Shown here: piece after piece, positions 56,045 to 64,000 of the stretch
Layout of the letters: each line of letters starts with the position of its first letter
Position numbering within the stretch: the first letter of the stretch is position 1
Source of the DNA: Scleromatobacter humisilvae
Lineage (GTDB): Bacteria > Pseudomonadota > Gammaproteobacteria > Burkholderiales > Burkholderiaceae_C
Reading direction: 5' to 3'
Length of the DNA: 64,000 bases
Assembly (NCBI RefSeq): GCF_023231945.1
Contig: NZ_JAJLJH010000001.1
Coordinates: forward strand, 1 to 64,000
The notes under the pieces: model-generated
Databases searched by the model: none
What the model was told of the DNA's origin: nothing
Seen by the model: only the letters and a program-made list of their open reading frames with translations
Translations under genes and position numbers: made by a program

Positions 56045-57618
56045 GAGACCACGACCGTTTTCTTCTTGCGAGGAGGAGCGACGGGTCGCAGCGACTCGTC
56101 CGGAGGCGCCCATTGTGGCAACAGGCGGCCCGACGCATCCGTCACGGCGGTGGGCGCCAGCATCGCGGCGGCCTCGGCCTCATCCGCGAAGTCGGCCTCG
56201 GTGAGCGGCACGCGCTCCGGCGGCGCGAGGTCGGTGCCGGCGAGGTAGGTGCGGCCCTTCGCGCGCGGCAGGCCGCCGGTGATCGTGTCGCCGAGGTCCA
56301 GCATGGCGCTGGTCCAGGCGCGGCGGCGCGCGAACGACGGCAGGTCGTGCATCAGCTTGGCGAGCTTGCGGCGCGGCGCGTAGATCTCGTCGACGGTGGC
56401 CTTGTAGGCCTCGATGTAGTCCTGCGCCGGCGCATGCGTGGGCTCGACGACCAGCGTGTACGACGTGAAGTCGCGCAGCAGCGCGTTCGGCAGGAACAGC
56501 GCGCGCTCGCCGCGCTCCAGGCGCCCGTTGTTCTGCGCGGCCAGCCGGTGGAAGTACGGCGTGCCGGGGAACGGCGTCTCGAACGCGAGGAAGGTCGGGA
56601 TGTGCAGCCCGCTCTCGCGCAGCCGCGCGGGCAGCGAGCGGATGTAGGCGATGTCGTCGTGCTGCGGGCTGAGGATCATGCCCGCGGTGACGAGGATGCC
56701 GATCTCGCGCGCATCGTCGAGCGCGCGCTTGATCAGCGGCAGGCGGTTCTGCGGCTTGTTGAAGTCGTCGAGCGCGGCCGGGTTGAACGTCTCCAGGCCG
56801 ACGTAGAGCGCGCGGCAGCCGCTGTCGAACATGCGCTGCATCAGCGCCTTGTTGGTCAGCACGTTGAACGTGACCGAGCTCGCCCACTCGAGGCCCAGCC
56901 GCTCGGTGACCTCGCACAGCTGGCGCAGGTAGCCGAGGTTGCCGGCGATGTTGTTGTCGTAGAACATCGCCATGCGCCGGCGCTTGTTCTTCAGCGGGCC
57001 GGTGACACGGCCCTTGAGCGCCTCGCGCAGCGTCACCAGGTCGTGCTCGACGCGCGAGGTCGGGCGCGTGTCGAAGCGCGTGCCCATGCCGGTGAGCACG
57101 CAGAAGTCGCAGGTGTAGGGACAGCCCCGCGTCACTTCGAGTGCGAGCGGAAAGATCTGCTGGTCGGCCACGCGATGCACCAGCGGCGTGGGCGCGCGCG
57201 CGGACGCGTCGCCGCCCGAGCGGTACAGGCGCTGCAGCTGGCGGCGCGAGGCGTCCTCGTAGACGTGCGGCACGGTGTCCTCGGGATCGCCCACGACGAC
57301 CGCGTCGAACCACGGCGCGCACAGGTGCGGATACATCGACGCCATCGAGCCGCCGATCACCACCTGCGCGCCGCGCCGGCGCCAGTAGTGCGCGATCTGG
57401 CGCGCGCGGTCGAACTCGGCGTGCATGCACGACAGGAACACGAGGTCGTAGGACTTGCTCCAGTCCGGGTCGATCCAGGTGTCGTTGACGATGTCGATGT
57501 CGGCCGAATCGGGCAGCAGCGCGGCGATCAGCGGCCCTACCTGCGGCTGCAGCACGCCACGATGGTGCTGGCCGCGCCGGTGGTAGTCGACGAAGACGGA
57601 GATGATCGCGACGCGCAT
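56041..57618 (-). CDS. B12-binding-type radical SAM enzyme
   Basis: The 525-residue protein has a Rossmann-like N-terminal domain (about 1-130) like cobalamin-binding domains and a radical SAM core with CPYTCDFC (three cysteines of the [4Fe-4S] cluster, about residue 172). DNNIAGNLGYL and VGLETFNPAALDDFNKPQN then follow, ending in a disordered basic tail. The canonical DxHxxG cobalamin motif is not clear, so B12 use is uncertain. It may act as a methylase or C-C bond-forming enzyme on an unknown substrate. It leads a coupled operon with a hybrid kinase and a hydrolase. Confidence 0.9.
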   Translation of the reverse strand: MRVAIISVFVDYHRRGQHHRGVLQPQVGPLIAALLPDSADIDIVNDTWIDPDWSKSYDLVFLSCMHAEFDRARQIAHYWRRRGAQVVIGGSMASMYPHLCAPWFDAVVVGDPEDTVPHVYEDASRRQLQRLYRSGGDASARAPTPLVHRVADQQIFPLALEVTRGCPYTCDFCVLTGMGTRFDTRPTSRVEHDLVTLREALKGRVTGPLKNKRRRMAMFYDNNIAGNLGYLRQLCEVTERLGLEWASSVTFNVLTNKALMQRMFDSGCRALYVGLETFNPAALDDFNKPQNRLPLIKRALDDAREIGILVTAGMILSPQHDDIAYIRSLPARLRESGLHIPTFLAFETPFPGTPYFHRLAAQNNGRLERGERALFLPNALLRDFTSYTLVVEPTHAPAQDYIEAYKATVDEIYAPRRKLAKLMHDLPSFARRRAWTSAMLDLGDTITGGLPRAKGRTYLAGTDLAPPERVPLTEADFADEAEAAAMLAPTAVTDASGRLLPQWAPPDESLRPVAPPRKKKTVVVS

Positions 57619-57670
57619 GCAGTCAGTGGACCTTCCACCACCGAGACCCTCGGGAAGCGAGGATCACATC

Positions 57671-57858
57671 CGAGCCGAACCGAGCTCCCCCTCGGGGGGC
57701 AGCGACGGGAGGAGCGAGGGGGCCCGCATTTCTCGAGCCGAACCGAGCTCCCCCTCGGGGGGCAGCGACGGGAGGAGCGAGGGGGCCCGCATTTCTCGAG
57801 CCGAACCGAGCTCCCCCTCGGGGGGCAGCGACGGAAGGAGCGAGGGGGCCGACATCCT
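57671..57858. repeat. Three 63-bp tandem repeats
   Basis: Units begin at 57671, 57734 and 57797 with exactly 63-bp spacing. The first two are identical; the third ends with several changes just at the stop of the NarL-type regulator gene. Each unit holds CTCCCCCTCGGGGGG and GGGAGGAGCGAGGGGG blocks that can fold into strong hairpins. The 63-bp period keeps every frame open (21 codons), but no protein is supported. It lies between the regulator gene and the radical SAM gene, both leftward. Confidence 0.92.
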
Positions 57859-58560
57859 CTAGCGGGGAACGGCGCGGCGCTCGAGGCGCTGCTGCGTCAT
57901 CTGGCTGACCGCCAGCACGGCCTGCGTGCGCGAGCTGACCCCCAGCGCGCGCAGCACCGCCTGCACGTGATCCTTGACCGTCTCGACCGACAGGCCCAGG
58001 CGGCGCGCGATTTCCTTGTTGGGCTTGCCCTGCAGCAGCTGCGTGAGCACGTCGGCCTGGCGCGGCGTCAGGCCCAGTTCCTCGAACGACGGCGTGACCT
58101 GGTAGGTCGCCGTCTCGGCGGCCGGGATCGCGGGCGACGCCGCGCGGCTGGCCGGCCCTTGCGAACTGCCCAGGTGCATCGCCGGCACGTAGATGCCGCC
58201 GGCCATCACGAGGCGCAGCGCCTCGACCAGCGTGTCGTTGGAGGCCCGCTTGGGCACGAAGCCCATCGCGCCGAGGTCGATCGCCTGGATGACGTCGCTG
58301 GCGCGGTCGGACGCCGAGATCACCACCACCGGCAACGCCGGGTGGGCCTTGCGCATCTCGACGAGCACGTCGAAGCCGCTGGCGTCGCCCAGTTGCAGGT
58401 CCAGCAGCACGAGGTCGAAGTTGGCGTCGGCGGCGAGCGCGGAACGCGCCGCGCCGGCACTGCCCACGGCCGTGACCCTCACGTCCGGATCCAGCTCCTG
58501 GATCATCGCCTGCAGCGCCGACAGGATCAACGGGTGGTCATCGACCAGCAACACCTTCAT
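57859..58560 (-). CDS. NarL/LuxR-type response regulator
   Basis: The 233-residue protein has a receiver domain (Asp7/Asp8, acceptor Asp54, Lys104) and a C-terminal LuxR helix-turn-helix (LTPRQADVLTQLLQGKPNKEIARRLGLSVETVKDHV, about residues 163-200) joined by an Ala/Pro/Ser linker. It should activate or repress genes when phosphorylated, perhaps by the hybrid kinase at 54149-56044. Its stop codon abuts the 63-bp repeats. Confidence 0.94.
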   Translation of the reverse strand: MKVLLVDDHPLILSALQAMIQELDPDVRVTAVGSAGAARSALAADANFDLVLLDLQLGDASGFDVLVEMRKAHPALPVVVISASDRASDVIQAIDLGAMGFVPKRASNDTLVEALRLVMAGGIYVPAMHLGSSQGPASRAASPAIPAAETATYQVTPSFEELGLTPRQADVLTQLLQGKPNKEIARRLGLSVETVKDHVQAVLRALGVSSRTQAVLAVSQMTQQRLERRAVPR

Positions 58561-58664
58561 GAATATCCGCTCCGACTCTCGTTATCGCTATCCCTGGTTC
58601 GTCCCGACGCGCGGGACGACGCACTCCTCGGCGCGATCCTATCGACTACACCCGGCTTTGCCGA

Positions 58665-58681
58665 CCCCCCGATGGGGGGGG
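58665..58681 (-). terminator. C6/G8 hairpin downstream of MaoC gene
   Basis: CCCCCC-GAT-GGGGGGGG forms a short, very strong G-C hairpin 39-55 bases beyond the MaoC stop. There is no U run, so termination is only a possibility. Confidence 0.3.
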
Positions 58682-58719
58682 CAGGGAAAACGACTGCCGA
58701 GTCGACGCCTCGCCGCGGC

Positions 58720-59169
58720 TCAGGTGAAGTGCCGCGTCACCCACTCGGCCACGCAGGCCGGCTTCGCGCTGCCCTCGCGCTCGAGGGTGATCGTCACTGT
58801 CAATTGCGCACCGCCGGCGATGGCCTCGAACGCATCGAGCACGCACAGCGCGCGCAGCCGGCTGCCCACCGGCACCGGCGACGGGAAGCGCACGCGGTTG
58901 AGGCCGTAGTTGATGCTCAGGCGCACGTCCTCGAACGCCACGGCGTCGGAGAACAGGTGCGACACCAGCGACAGCGTCAGGAAGCCGTGCGCCACCGTCG
59001 TGCCGAACGGGCCGGCCGCGGCGCGCGCCGGGTCGACGTGGATCCACTGCTCGTCACGCGTGGCCTGCGCGAACTGGTCGATGTTCGATTGCTCGACGAC
59101 GACCCAGTCGCTGCGGCCGATCTCCCGGCCTTCGAGGGCCGCCAGGTCGGCCAGGAGGTAGGCGTTCAT
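58720..59169 (-). CDS. MaoC-like hot-dog dehydratase
   Basis: The 149-residue protein is a single hot-dog-fold MaoC domain with the hydratase pair Asp39 and His44 in RDEQWIHVDP, as in (R)-specific enoyl-CoA hydratases. GTTVAHGFLTLSLVS and INYGLNRVRFPSPVPVGSRL are also typical. It may hydrate enoyl-CoA for fatty-acid or PHA metabolism. Its ATG overlaps the ParA-like gene's stop by four bases (ATGA). Confidence 0.93.
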   Translation of the reverse strand: MNAYLLADLAALEGREIGRSDWVVVEQSNIDQFAQATRDEQWIHVDPARAAAGPFGTTVAHGFLTLSLVSHLFSDAVAFEDVRLSINYGLNRVRFPSPVPVGSRLRALCVLDAFEAIAGGAQLTVTITLEREGSAKPACVAEWVTRHFT

Positions 59170-59807
59170 TCGAGCGGCACGGCCTTGGCCGGCTGCGTCA
59201 GCCAGCGCCCCAGCGGCTCGAACTGCGCCAGGTCGCGCTCGACCTTGCCCGGCGCGACGTCGAACAGCGTCAGGCCGTGCGCGGCCAGGTGCACGTAGTT
59301 CTGGGTGTCGCGCAACGTGGTGATGAGCGGGATGCCCAGCGTGCCGACGAATTCCTGGAAGCGTTCCAGCGCGATCGTGTGCTCCTTGACGCGCATGCCC
59401 ACCAGGCCCATGCGCACCTTGCCGGCGCGCTTGTGCTCGCGCAACTCCTGCAGGAAGGCGTACGTGGCCTGCATGTCGAACAGGCTCGGCTGCAGCGGCA
59501 CGACGACCACGTCGGCCACCTTCAGCGCGGCGTCGAGCCGGTTGCCGTGCAGGCCGGCGGGGGTGTCGACGACGGCGTCGGTGGCGCCCTTGGCCGGCTT
59601 GGCGATCTCGTCGCGCGAGATCTCCCAAGGCAGGATGCGCCGCAGGTGCGCGGGCCGGATGTCCAGCCACTGGCGCGAGGACTGCTGGCGGTCGAGGTCG
59701 CCCAGCGTGACCACCCTGCCCTGCGACGCGAGGTAGCCCGATATCTGCGTGGCAAGCGTGCTCTTGCCCACTCCACCCTTGGGATTTGCAACGACGATGA
59801 CCGACAT
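59166..59807 (-). CDS. ParA/MinD-like P-loop ATPase
   Basis: The 213-residue protein has the deviant Walker A KGGVGKST (10-17) and an Asp-rich GDLDRQQS, VVDTPAGLHGN and VPLQPSLFDMQAT. It is a short orphan ParA without a neighbouring ParB or MinE. Such proteins position cargo (plasmids, chemoreceptors, PHA granules or other complexes) on the nucleoid or membrane. Overlap with the MaoC gene suggests possible work with PHA or enoyl-CoA metabolism, which is inference. It diverges from kefF. Confidence 0.9.
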   Translation of the reverse strand: MSVIVVANPKGGVGKSTLATQISGYLASQGRVVTLGDLDRQQSSRQWLDIRPAHLRRILPWEISRDEIAKPAKGATDAVVDTPAGLHGNRLDAALKVADVVVVPLQPSLFDMQATYAFLQELREHKRAGKVRMGLVGMRVKEHTIALERFQEFVGTLGIPLITTLRDTQNYVHLAAHGLTLFDVAPGKVERDLAQFEPLGRWLTQPAKAVPLE

Positions 59808-59881
59808 GCGCGTTCTCTCCGGTGTGTTGTTCTAGCTCGACGGGACGCCCCGATGTTACCGAACCCGCCACAATGCGCCCC

Positions 59882-60490
59882 ATGGCAGACGTTCTGGTGC
59901 TGGTCGCCCACCCCGACATCGCGCGTTCGCGCGTCAACCGCACGCTGGCCGCGCAGGCCCGGCTGCTGCCGTCCGACGCCGTCGAAGTGCGCGATCTCTA
60001 CGCGCTCTATCCCGACTACGTCATCGACGTCGAGGCCGAGCAGGCCGCGCTGGCGCACGCGCGCACGGTCGTCTGGCTGCATCCCGTGCAGTGGTACTCG
60101 ATGCCGGCGCTGATGAAGCTGTGGGTCGACGAGGTGCTGGCCTTCCGCTGGGCCTACGGGCCGGGCGGGCGCGCGCTGGCGGGCAAGTGCCTGTGGCTCG
60201 TGGTGTCGGCCGGCGGCAGCGAGACCTCGTACCGCGAGGCCGGCAGCAACCGCCACGCGTTCGAGAGCTTCCTGCCGGCCTACCAGCAGACGGCCGAACT
60301 CGTCGGCATGCGCTTCCTCGAGCCGCAGGTGTTCTACGGCGCGCACAAGGCCGAGCCCCACGAGGTGCACGCCCACGCGCACGCCTTCGCGGAGCGCCTG
60401 CTCGCGCTCGCCGGCGAGGCGCGCGCCGACGGGGTCGCCGCGCTGCCCGACGTCGGCGCCGACGAACGCCGCATCACGACGGACGACTAG
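59882..60490 (+). CDS. kefF: KefF-type NAD(P)H oxidoreductase, KefC ancillary protein
   Basis: The 202-residue flavodoxin-fold protein has the NQO/KefF signature WLHPVQWYSMPALMKLWVDEVLAF and a VLVLVAHP start. KefF is a quinone reductase that activates the KefC potassium-proton antiporter. The ATG at 59882 is preferred; ATG 59873 would add three residues. Its stop is followed immediately by the kefC ATG, supporting a functional pair. Confidence 0.93.
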   Translation: MADVLVLVAHPDIARSRVNRTLAAQARLLPSDAVEVRDLYALYPDYVIDVEAEQAALAHARTVVWLHPVQWYSMPALMKLWVDEVLAFRWAYGPGGRALAGKCLWLVVSAGGSETSYREAGSNRHAFESFLPAYQQTAELVGMRFLEPQVFYGAHKAEPHEVHAHAHAFAERLLALAGEARADGVAALPDVGADERRITTDD

Positions 60491-62380
60491 ATGCACAGCC
60501 ACTGGACCACGCTCGCTCTCACCTACCTCGCCGCGGCGGTCATCTTCGTGCCGCTGGCGCGCCGCCTGGGGCTGGGCGCGATCATCGGCTACCTCGGCGC
60601 CGGCTTCGCGATCGGGCCGTGGGGCCTGCGGCTGGTGACCGATCCGTCGCAGATCGTCGACCTGGCCGAATTCGGCGTCGTGCTGATGCTGTTCCTGATC
60701 GGCCTGGAGCTGGAGCCCAAGCGCCTGTGGGCGATGCGCCGCCCGATCTTCGGCTGGGGCACGGTGCAGCTGATCGGCAGCCTCGCGCTGATCGCCGCGA
60801 TCGGCTGGGCCTGCATGGGGTTCTGGCCGGACGGCTGGCAGCTGGCGGTCGTCGCCGGGGCGGCGCTGGCGATGTCGTCGACGGCGATCGGCCTGGCCAC
60901 GCTCAACGAGCGCAACATCCTGCAGACGACGGTGGGCCAGTCGGTCCTGAGCGTGTCGCTGTTCCAGGACATCGCCGCGATCCCGCTGCTCGCGCTGATT
61001 CCGCTGATGGCGCCCGACCGCGTCGCAGGCGCCGACGCGGGCCATCCGATGATGGCCGCCGCGCGCGCGTTCGGCATGATCGCCGTCATCGTGCTGGGCG
61101 GCCGGCTGCTGCTGCGGCCCGCGCTGCGCTTCATCGCGCGCAGCCAGACGCCCGAGATCTTCACCGCCGCGGCGCTGGGCCTGGTCGTGGGCACCGCGTC
61201 GCTGATGCAGGCCGTCGGGCTGTCGATGGCGCTCGGCGCCTTCCTCGCCGGCGTGCTGCTCGCCGAGAGCGAGTATCGGCGCGAGCTGGAGACCGACATC
61301 GAGCCGTTCAAGGGCCTGCTGCTCGGGCTGTTCTTCATCGCGGTGGGCATGGGCATCGACGTGGGCGTCGTGATCCACCATCCGTGGCAGGTGGCGGCCA
61401 TCGTCGCCGGCTTCCTCGTCGTCAAGACGCTGGTGCTGTGGGGCATGGAGATCGGCATCCCGATCCCGCGGCTGGAGCGGCCGATCTTCACGCTGCTGCT
61501 CGCGCAGGGCGGCGAGTTCGGCTTCGTCGTGCTGCAGGCGGCGCAGGGCCAGCAGGTGATCGCGGCCGACGAGGCCGGCGTGCTGACCGCCGCCATCACG
61601 CTGTCGATGCTGCTGACGCCGTTGCTGATCCTCGTCGCGGACCGCTGGTGGATCCCGTTCCTGACGAAGTTCAGCCCGCGCGTGAAGCTGTCCGAGATCG
61701 CCGAGCCGCAGGACGCGCCGGTGATCATCGCGGGCTTCGGCCGCTACGGCCAGATCATCGGCCGCCTGCTGTACGCCAACGGCATCAAGTCGACGGTGCT
61801 GGAGCACGACGCCGAGCAGGTCGAGTCGCTGCGCAAGTTCGGCTTCCGCGTGCACTACGGCGACGCGACGCGGCTCGACTTGCTGCGCATCGCCGGCGCC
61901 GCGAGCGCGCACGTGCTGGTGGTGGCCGTCGACGGGATCGAGCCCAGCCTCGAGCTGGTGGACATCGCGCGCGAGAACTTCCCGAACCTGACGATCGTCG
62001 CACGCGCCCGCAACGTGCAGCACTGGTACCAGCTCAACGAGCGCGGCGTGAAGTTCATCGAGCGCGAGACGCTGGACGCCGCGCTGATGAGCGGACGCAG
62101 CGCGCTCGAGGCGATGGGCTACGAGCCGCACCGCGCGCGCACGCTGGCGATGCGCTTCCGCCGCCACTCGGTGCAGCAGCTGCACGAACTCGCGCCGCAC
62201 TTCCGCGACGAATCGAAGCTCGTCTCGCTGGCGCGCGCCGGCCGCCAGCAGCTGGAGCAGCTGTTCGCGAAGGAGCGGCTCGATCATCCGCCGGTCGCGC
62301 CGAACTGGGACACGTCGCATTCGACCGAAGAGGATTTCGACGAGGTGGCGCCCGCGACCAAGAGTCCATCGGAACGCTGA
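60491..62380 (+). CDS. kefC: Glutathione-regulated potassium-efflux antiporter KefC
   Basis: The 629-residue protein has about 12 membrane helices (1-385) of the CPA2 Na+/H+ exchanger family and a cytoplasmic TrkA-N (KTN) domain with the nucleotide-binding GFGRYGQIIGRLL (about 415-427). Conserved LFQDIAAIP and LMLFLIGLELEP are present. It exports K+ in exchange for H+ to acidify the cell against electrophiles, held shut by glutathione. Glutathione gating is inferred from the kefF pairing. The start is ATG directly after the kefF TAG. Confidence 0.95.
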   Translation: MHSHWTTLALTYLAAAVIFVPLARRLGLGAIIGYLGAGFAIGPWGLRLVTDPSQIVDLAEFGVVLMLFLIGLELEPKRLWAMRRPIFGWGTVQLIGSLALIAAIGWACMGFWPDGWQLAVVAGAALAMSSTAIGLATLNERNILQTTVGQSVLSVSLFQDIAAIPLLALIPLMAPDRVAGADAGHPMMAAARAFGMIAVIVLGGRLLLRPALRFIARSQTPEIFTAAALGLVVGTASLMQAVGLSMALGAFLAGVLLAESEYRRELETDIEPFKGLLLGLFFIAVGMGIDVGVVIHHPWQVAAIVAGFLVVKTLVLWGMEIGIPIPRLERPIFTLLLAQGGEFGFVVLQAAQGQQVIAADEAGVLTAAITLSMLLTPLLILVADRWWIPFLTKFSPRVKLSEIAEPQDAPVIIAGFGRYGQIIGRLLYANGIKSTVLEHDAEQVESLRKFGFRVHYGDATRLDLLRIAGAASAHVLVVAVDGIEPSLELVDIARENFPNLTIVARARNVQHWYQLNERGVKFIERETLDAALMSGRSALEAMGYEPHRARTLAMRFRRHSVQQLHELAPHFRDESKLVSLARAGRQQLEQLFAKERLDHPPVAPNWDTSHSTEEDFDEVAPATKSPSER

Positions 62381-62495
62381 GATCGCCTCGCCTGGCTCGC
62401 AAGGTTGGTCTCAGGTATCGTTAAGCGAAGCCTGAGCCTGCCCTTCGATGATCAACCGATCCCCACCTCCCATCGCTCCCATCGGAGTGCCGCCC

Positions 62496-63161
62496 GTGCG
62501 CATCCTTCTTGTCGAAGACGACCCCCTTCTTTCCGATTCCACCGCGCGCGCCCTGCGTTCCCAGGGCTGGGTCGTCGACTGCACGGAGCGCGGCGAGCCC
62601 GTGGCCGTGTCGGTGCGGCAGGATCCGTACGACCTGCTGATCCTCGACGTCGGCCTGGCCGGCATCGACGGCTTCGAGACGCTGCGCCGCGTGCGCGCGC
62701 AAGGCTCCGACCTGCCGGTGCTGATGCTGACCGCGCGAGACGCCATCGAGGACCGCGTGCGCGGCCTCGAGAGCGGCGCCGACGACTACCTCGTCAAGCC
62801 CTTCGCGCTCAGCGAGCTGGTGGCCCGCTCGCGCGCGCTGGTGCGCCGCAACCAGGCGCGCGGCGGCAGCGTGCTGAGCCTGGGCAACCTGCGCATGGAT
62901 CTCGAGGCGCGGCGTGCCTACATCGGCGAGCAGGAGCTCGCGCTGGCCGGCCGCGAGTGGTCGATCCTGCAGTTCATGCTGAGCCGCACCGGCAAGATCG
63001 TCGCCAAGGAGCAGATCATCGCGGCGATCTCCAACTGGGACGGCACGACCTCCGACAATGCGATCGAGGTGCACGTCTCGCGCCTGCGCTCCAAGCTGGA
63101 GCCGGCCGGCCTGAAGATCCGCACGATCCGGGGCTTCGGCTACCTGCTCGAAGAGGCCTGA
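62496..63161 (+). CDS. OmpR-type response regulator
   Basis: The 221-residue protein has a receiver domain (acidic pair in LLVEDDP, acceptor Asp51 in LLILDVGLAG, Lys in YLVKPF) and a C-terminal winged helix (about 130-220, ending TIRGFGYLLEEA). It resembles QseB/TctD. The start is put at GTG 62496 with GGAG eight bases upstream; an upstream ATG would add 16 atypical residues. It precedes a kinase gene by 64 bp. Confidence 0.93.
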   Translation: MRILLVEDDPLLSDSTARALRSQGWVVDCTERGEPVAVSVRQDPYDLLILDVGLAGIDGFETLRRVRAQGSDLPVLMLTARDAIEDRVRGLESGADDYLVKPFALSELVARSRALVRRNQARGGSVLSLGNLRMDLEARRAYIGEQELALAGREWSILQFMLSRTGKIVAKEQIIAAISNWDGTTSDNAIEVHVSRLRSKLEPAGLKIRTIRGFGYLLEEA

Positions 63162-63225
63162 AAGGCGTCTGCAGGGGCTGGGCGATACTCGCGCATGACT
63201 TTCGCGTCGTGAACGCGACCCGCCC

Positions 63226-64000
63226 GTGACCGCCCCTTCCGCTTCCACCGCCCGCGGCCCGCGCGCCCTGTTGCGCATCGACGCGCGCCCCAGCATTCGC
63301 CGCTCGCTCGTGATGTGGCTGGTGCTTCCGCTGGCGCTGCTGGTGCCGGCCACGGCCTTCCTGTTCTACCGGCTGGCGCTCGCCCCGGCGCTCGATTCGC
63401 TCGACCACGCGCTCGATGGCACGGCCCTGGCGCTGGAGAGACTGGTCAGGCTCAACGCCGGCACGCTCACGCTGGCCATGTCGCCCGAGCTCGACAGCGC
63501 ACTCAGCGCCGATCGCTACGACGAAGTGCACTGGGTCGCACTCGGTCCGGACGGCCGCGTGCTGGGCGGCGATCGCCGGCTGGCCACGCTGGGCGGGCCG
63601 CCGTCGGCGGTCGACTGGCGCTTCTTCGACTCCAGCTACAACGGCCAGCCGGTGCGCGTCGCGCTGCACAGCTGGGCCTGCGTGCCGGCCGGCGCGGATC
63701 GCATCGCGGGGCTGTGCGAGGCGCGCGTGTCGGAGACGCTCAACAAGCGCCGCGGCGTCGCGCAGCAGGTGCTGGCGGCGGCGTCGTCGGCGATGCTCGT
63801 CGAGGCGCTCGTGCTCGCGGCCCTGGGCTGGCTCGCGATCGTGCGCAGCCTGAAGCCGGTCGAGCGCCTCAGCAAGGACATCGAGCAGCGCTCGCCGGAG
63901 CACCTCGGGCCGGTCGTCCGGCCGGATATCCCGCGCGAGGTCGCGCCGCTGGTCACGGCGTTGAACGACCTGTTCGCGCGCGTGGTCACCGCATCGGCCG
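63226..64000 (+). CDS. Sensor histidine kinase (QseC/TctE-like), partial, 3' end outside window
   Basis: A GTG at 63226 opens a frame that runs to the end of the window (258 residues seen). It has a Ser/Ala/Arg-rich start, a membrane helix (about 28-50; WLVLPLALLVPATAFLFYRLAL), a periplasmic 2CSK_N-type sensor domain (about 55-170), a second helix (about 182-202) and a HAMP-like linker (LKPVERLSKDIEQRSPEHLGPV). The catalytic core lies beyond the window. It is paired with the OmpR-type regulator gene directly upstream. Confidence 0.85.
   Translation, partial: MTAPSASTARGPRALLRIDARPSIRRSLVMWLVLPLALLVPATAFLFYRLALAPALDSLDHALDGTALALERLVRLNAGTLTLAMSPELDSALSADRYDEVHWVALGPDGRVLGGDRRLATLGGPPSAVDWRFFDSSYNGQPVRVALHSWACVPAGADRIAGLCEARVSETLNKRRGVAQQVLAAASSAMLVEALVLAALGWLAIVRSLKPVERLSKDIEQRSPEHLGPVVRPDIPREVAPLVTALNDLFARVVTASA

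Noticed and set aside
52157-56248. A 1363-codon rightward frame across the hydrolase and hybrid-kinase genes
   Set aside because: It is the antisense of two well-supported genes, has no domain and shows the typical Arg/His/Gln composition of GC-driven shadow frames.
57671-57858. CRISPR-like array
   Set aside because: Units are contiguous tandem copies without variable spacers and no cas genes are present.
57602-57862. Possible small protein with three 21-residue repeats
   Set aside because: The open frame simply follows from a 63-bp repeat with no stop codons. The antisense strand is open too, there is no ribosome-binding site, and composition is Ser/Gly/Pro low complexity.

Overview
The window is GC-rich chromosomal DNA (about 70% G+C by eye) with dense, short-spaced genes and many ATGA/TGATG/GTGA overlaps. 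It looks like a betaproteobacterium of the order Burkholderiales, probably near Rubrivivax, Leptothrix, Roseateles or Mitsuaria. The pointers are a PEP-CTERM protein, a DUF3460-scpA pair, an argH/algZ/algR/hemCD neighbourhood, divergent mrp(apbC) and metG, and an AmpR-type regulator beside a class A beta-lactamase. The species is inference. I see no tRNA, rRNA, CRISPR array, complete insertion sequence or prophage.

Region 1 (1-16861) is a core-metabolism block. Haem genes hemX-hemD-hemC lie leftward and PEP carboxylase (ppc) diverges from them. Next come a periplasmic-sensor EAL phosphodiesterase, a glutathione transferase, a LysR/NmrA divergent pair, a RidA-like protein, a low-GC lipoprotein and a small cytochrome. 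The AlgZ/AlgR-type two-component pair and argH follow. A symmetric 250-bp element with four copies of a 23-25-bp repeat sits between algZ and argH.

Region 2 (16896-26396) is the most system-like part. Eight leftward genes encode an adaptor, an ABC ATPase, a TolC-type channel, two MacB/FtsX-type permeases, a small periplasmic protein, an NtrC-type sigma-54 activator and its histidine kinase. A textbook sigma-54 promoter precedes the first gene, with a perfect 16-bp palindrome about 65 bp further upstream. The operon therefore appears to encode the regulator of its own promoter. A gene for a 70-residue secreted Lys/Ala-rich protein lies just upstream.

Region 3 (26517-45178) is mixed accessory and housekeeping DNA. 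It holds two small membrane proteins, dinB with a LexA-like box, a lower-GC orphan gene, an isochorismatase-family hydrolase, an FMN-dependent lactate dehydrogenase, a YihY protein, a second LysR/NmrA pair, a deaminase, a ketopantoate reductase and the Mrp/ApbC iron-sulphur carrier. It also holds a degenerate HD-GYP protein, an MFS pump, a PEP-CTERM protein and an exported protein of unknown role.

Region 4 (45383-64000) holds metG, DUF3460, scpA and a beta-lactamase/AmpR-like pair around a strong inverted repeat. A tightly coupled leftward operon follows (radical SAM, hybrid kinase, serine hydrolase, membrane protein), preceded by three 63-bp tandem repeats and a NarL-type regulator. The window ends with MaoC and ParA-like genes, a KefF/KefC potassium-efflux pair, and an OmpR-type regulator with the start of its kinase.
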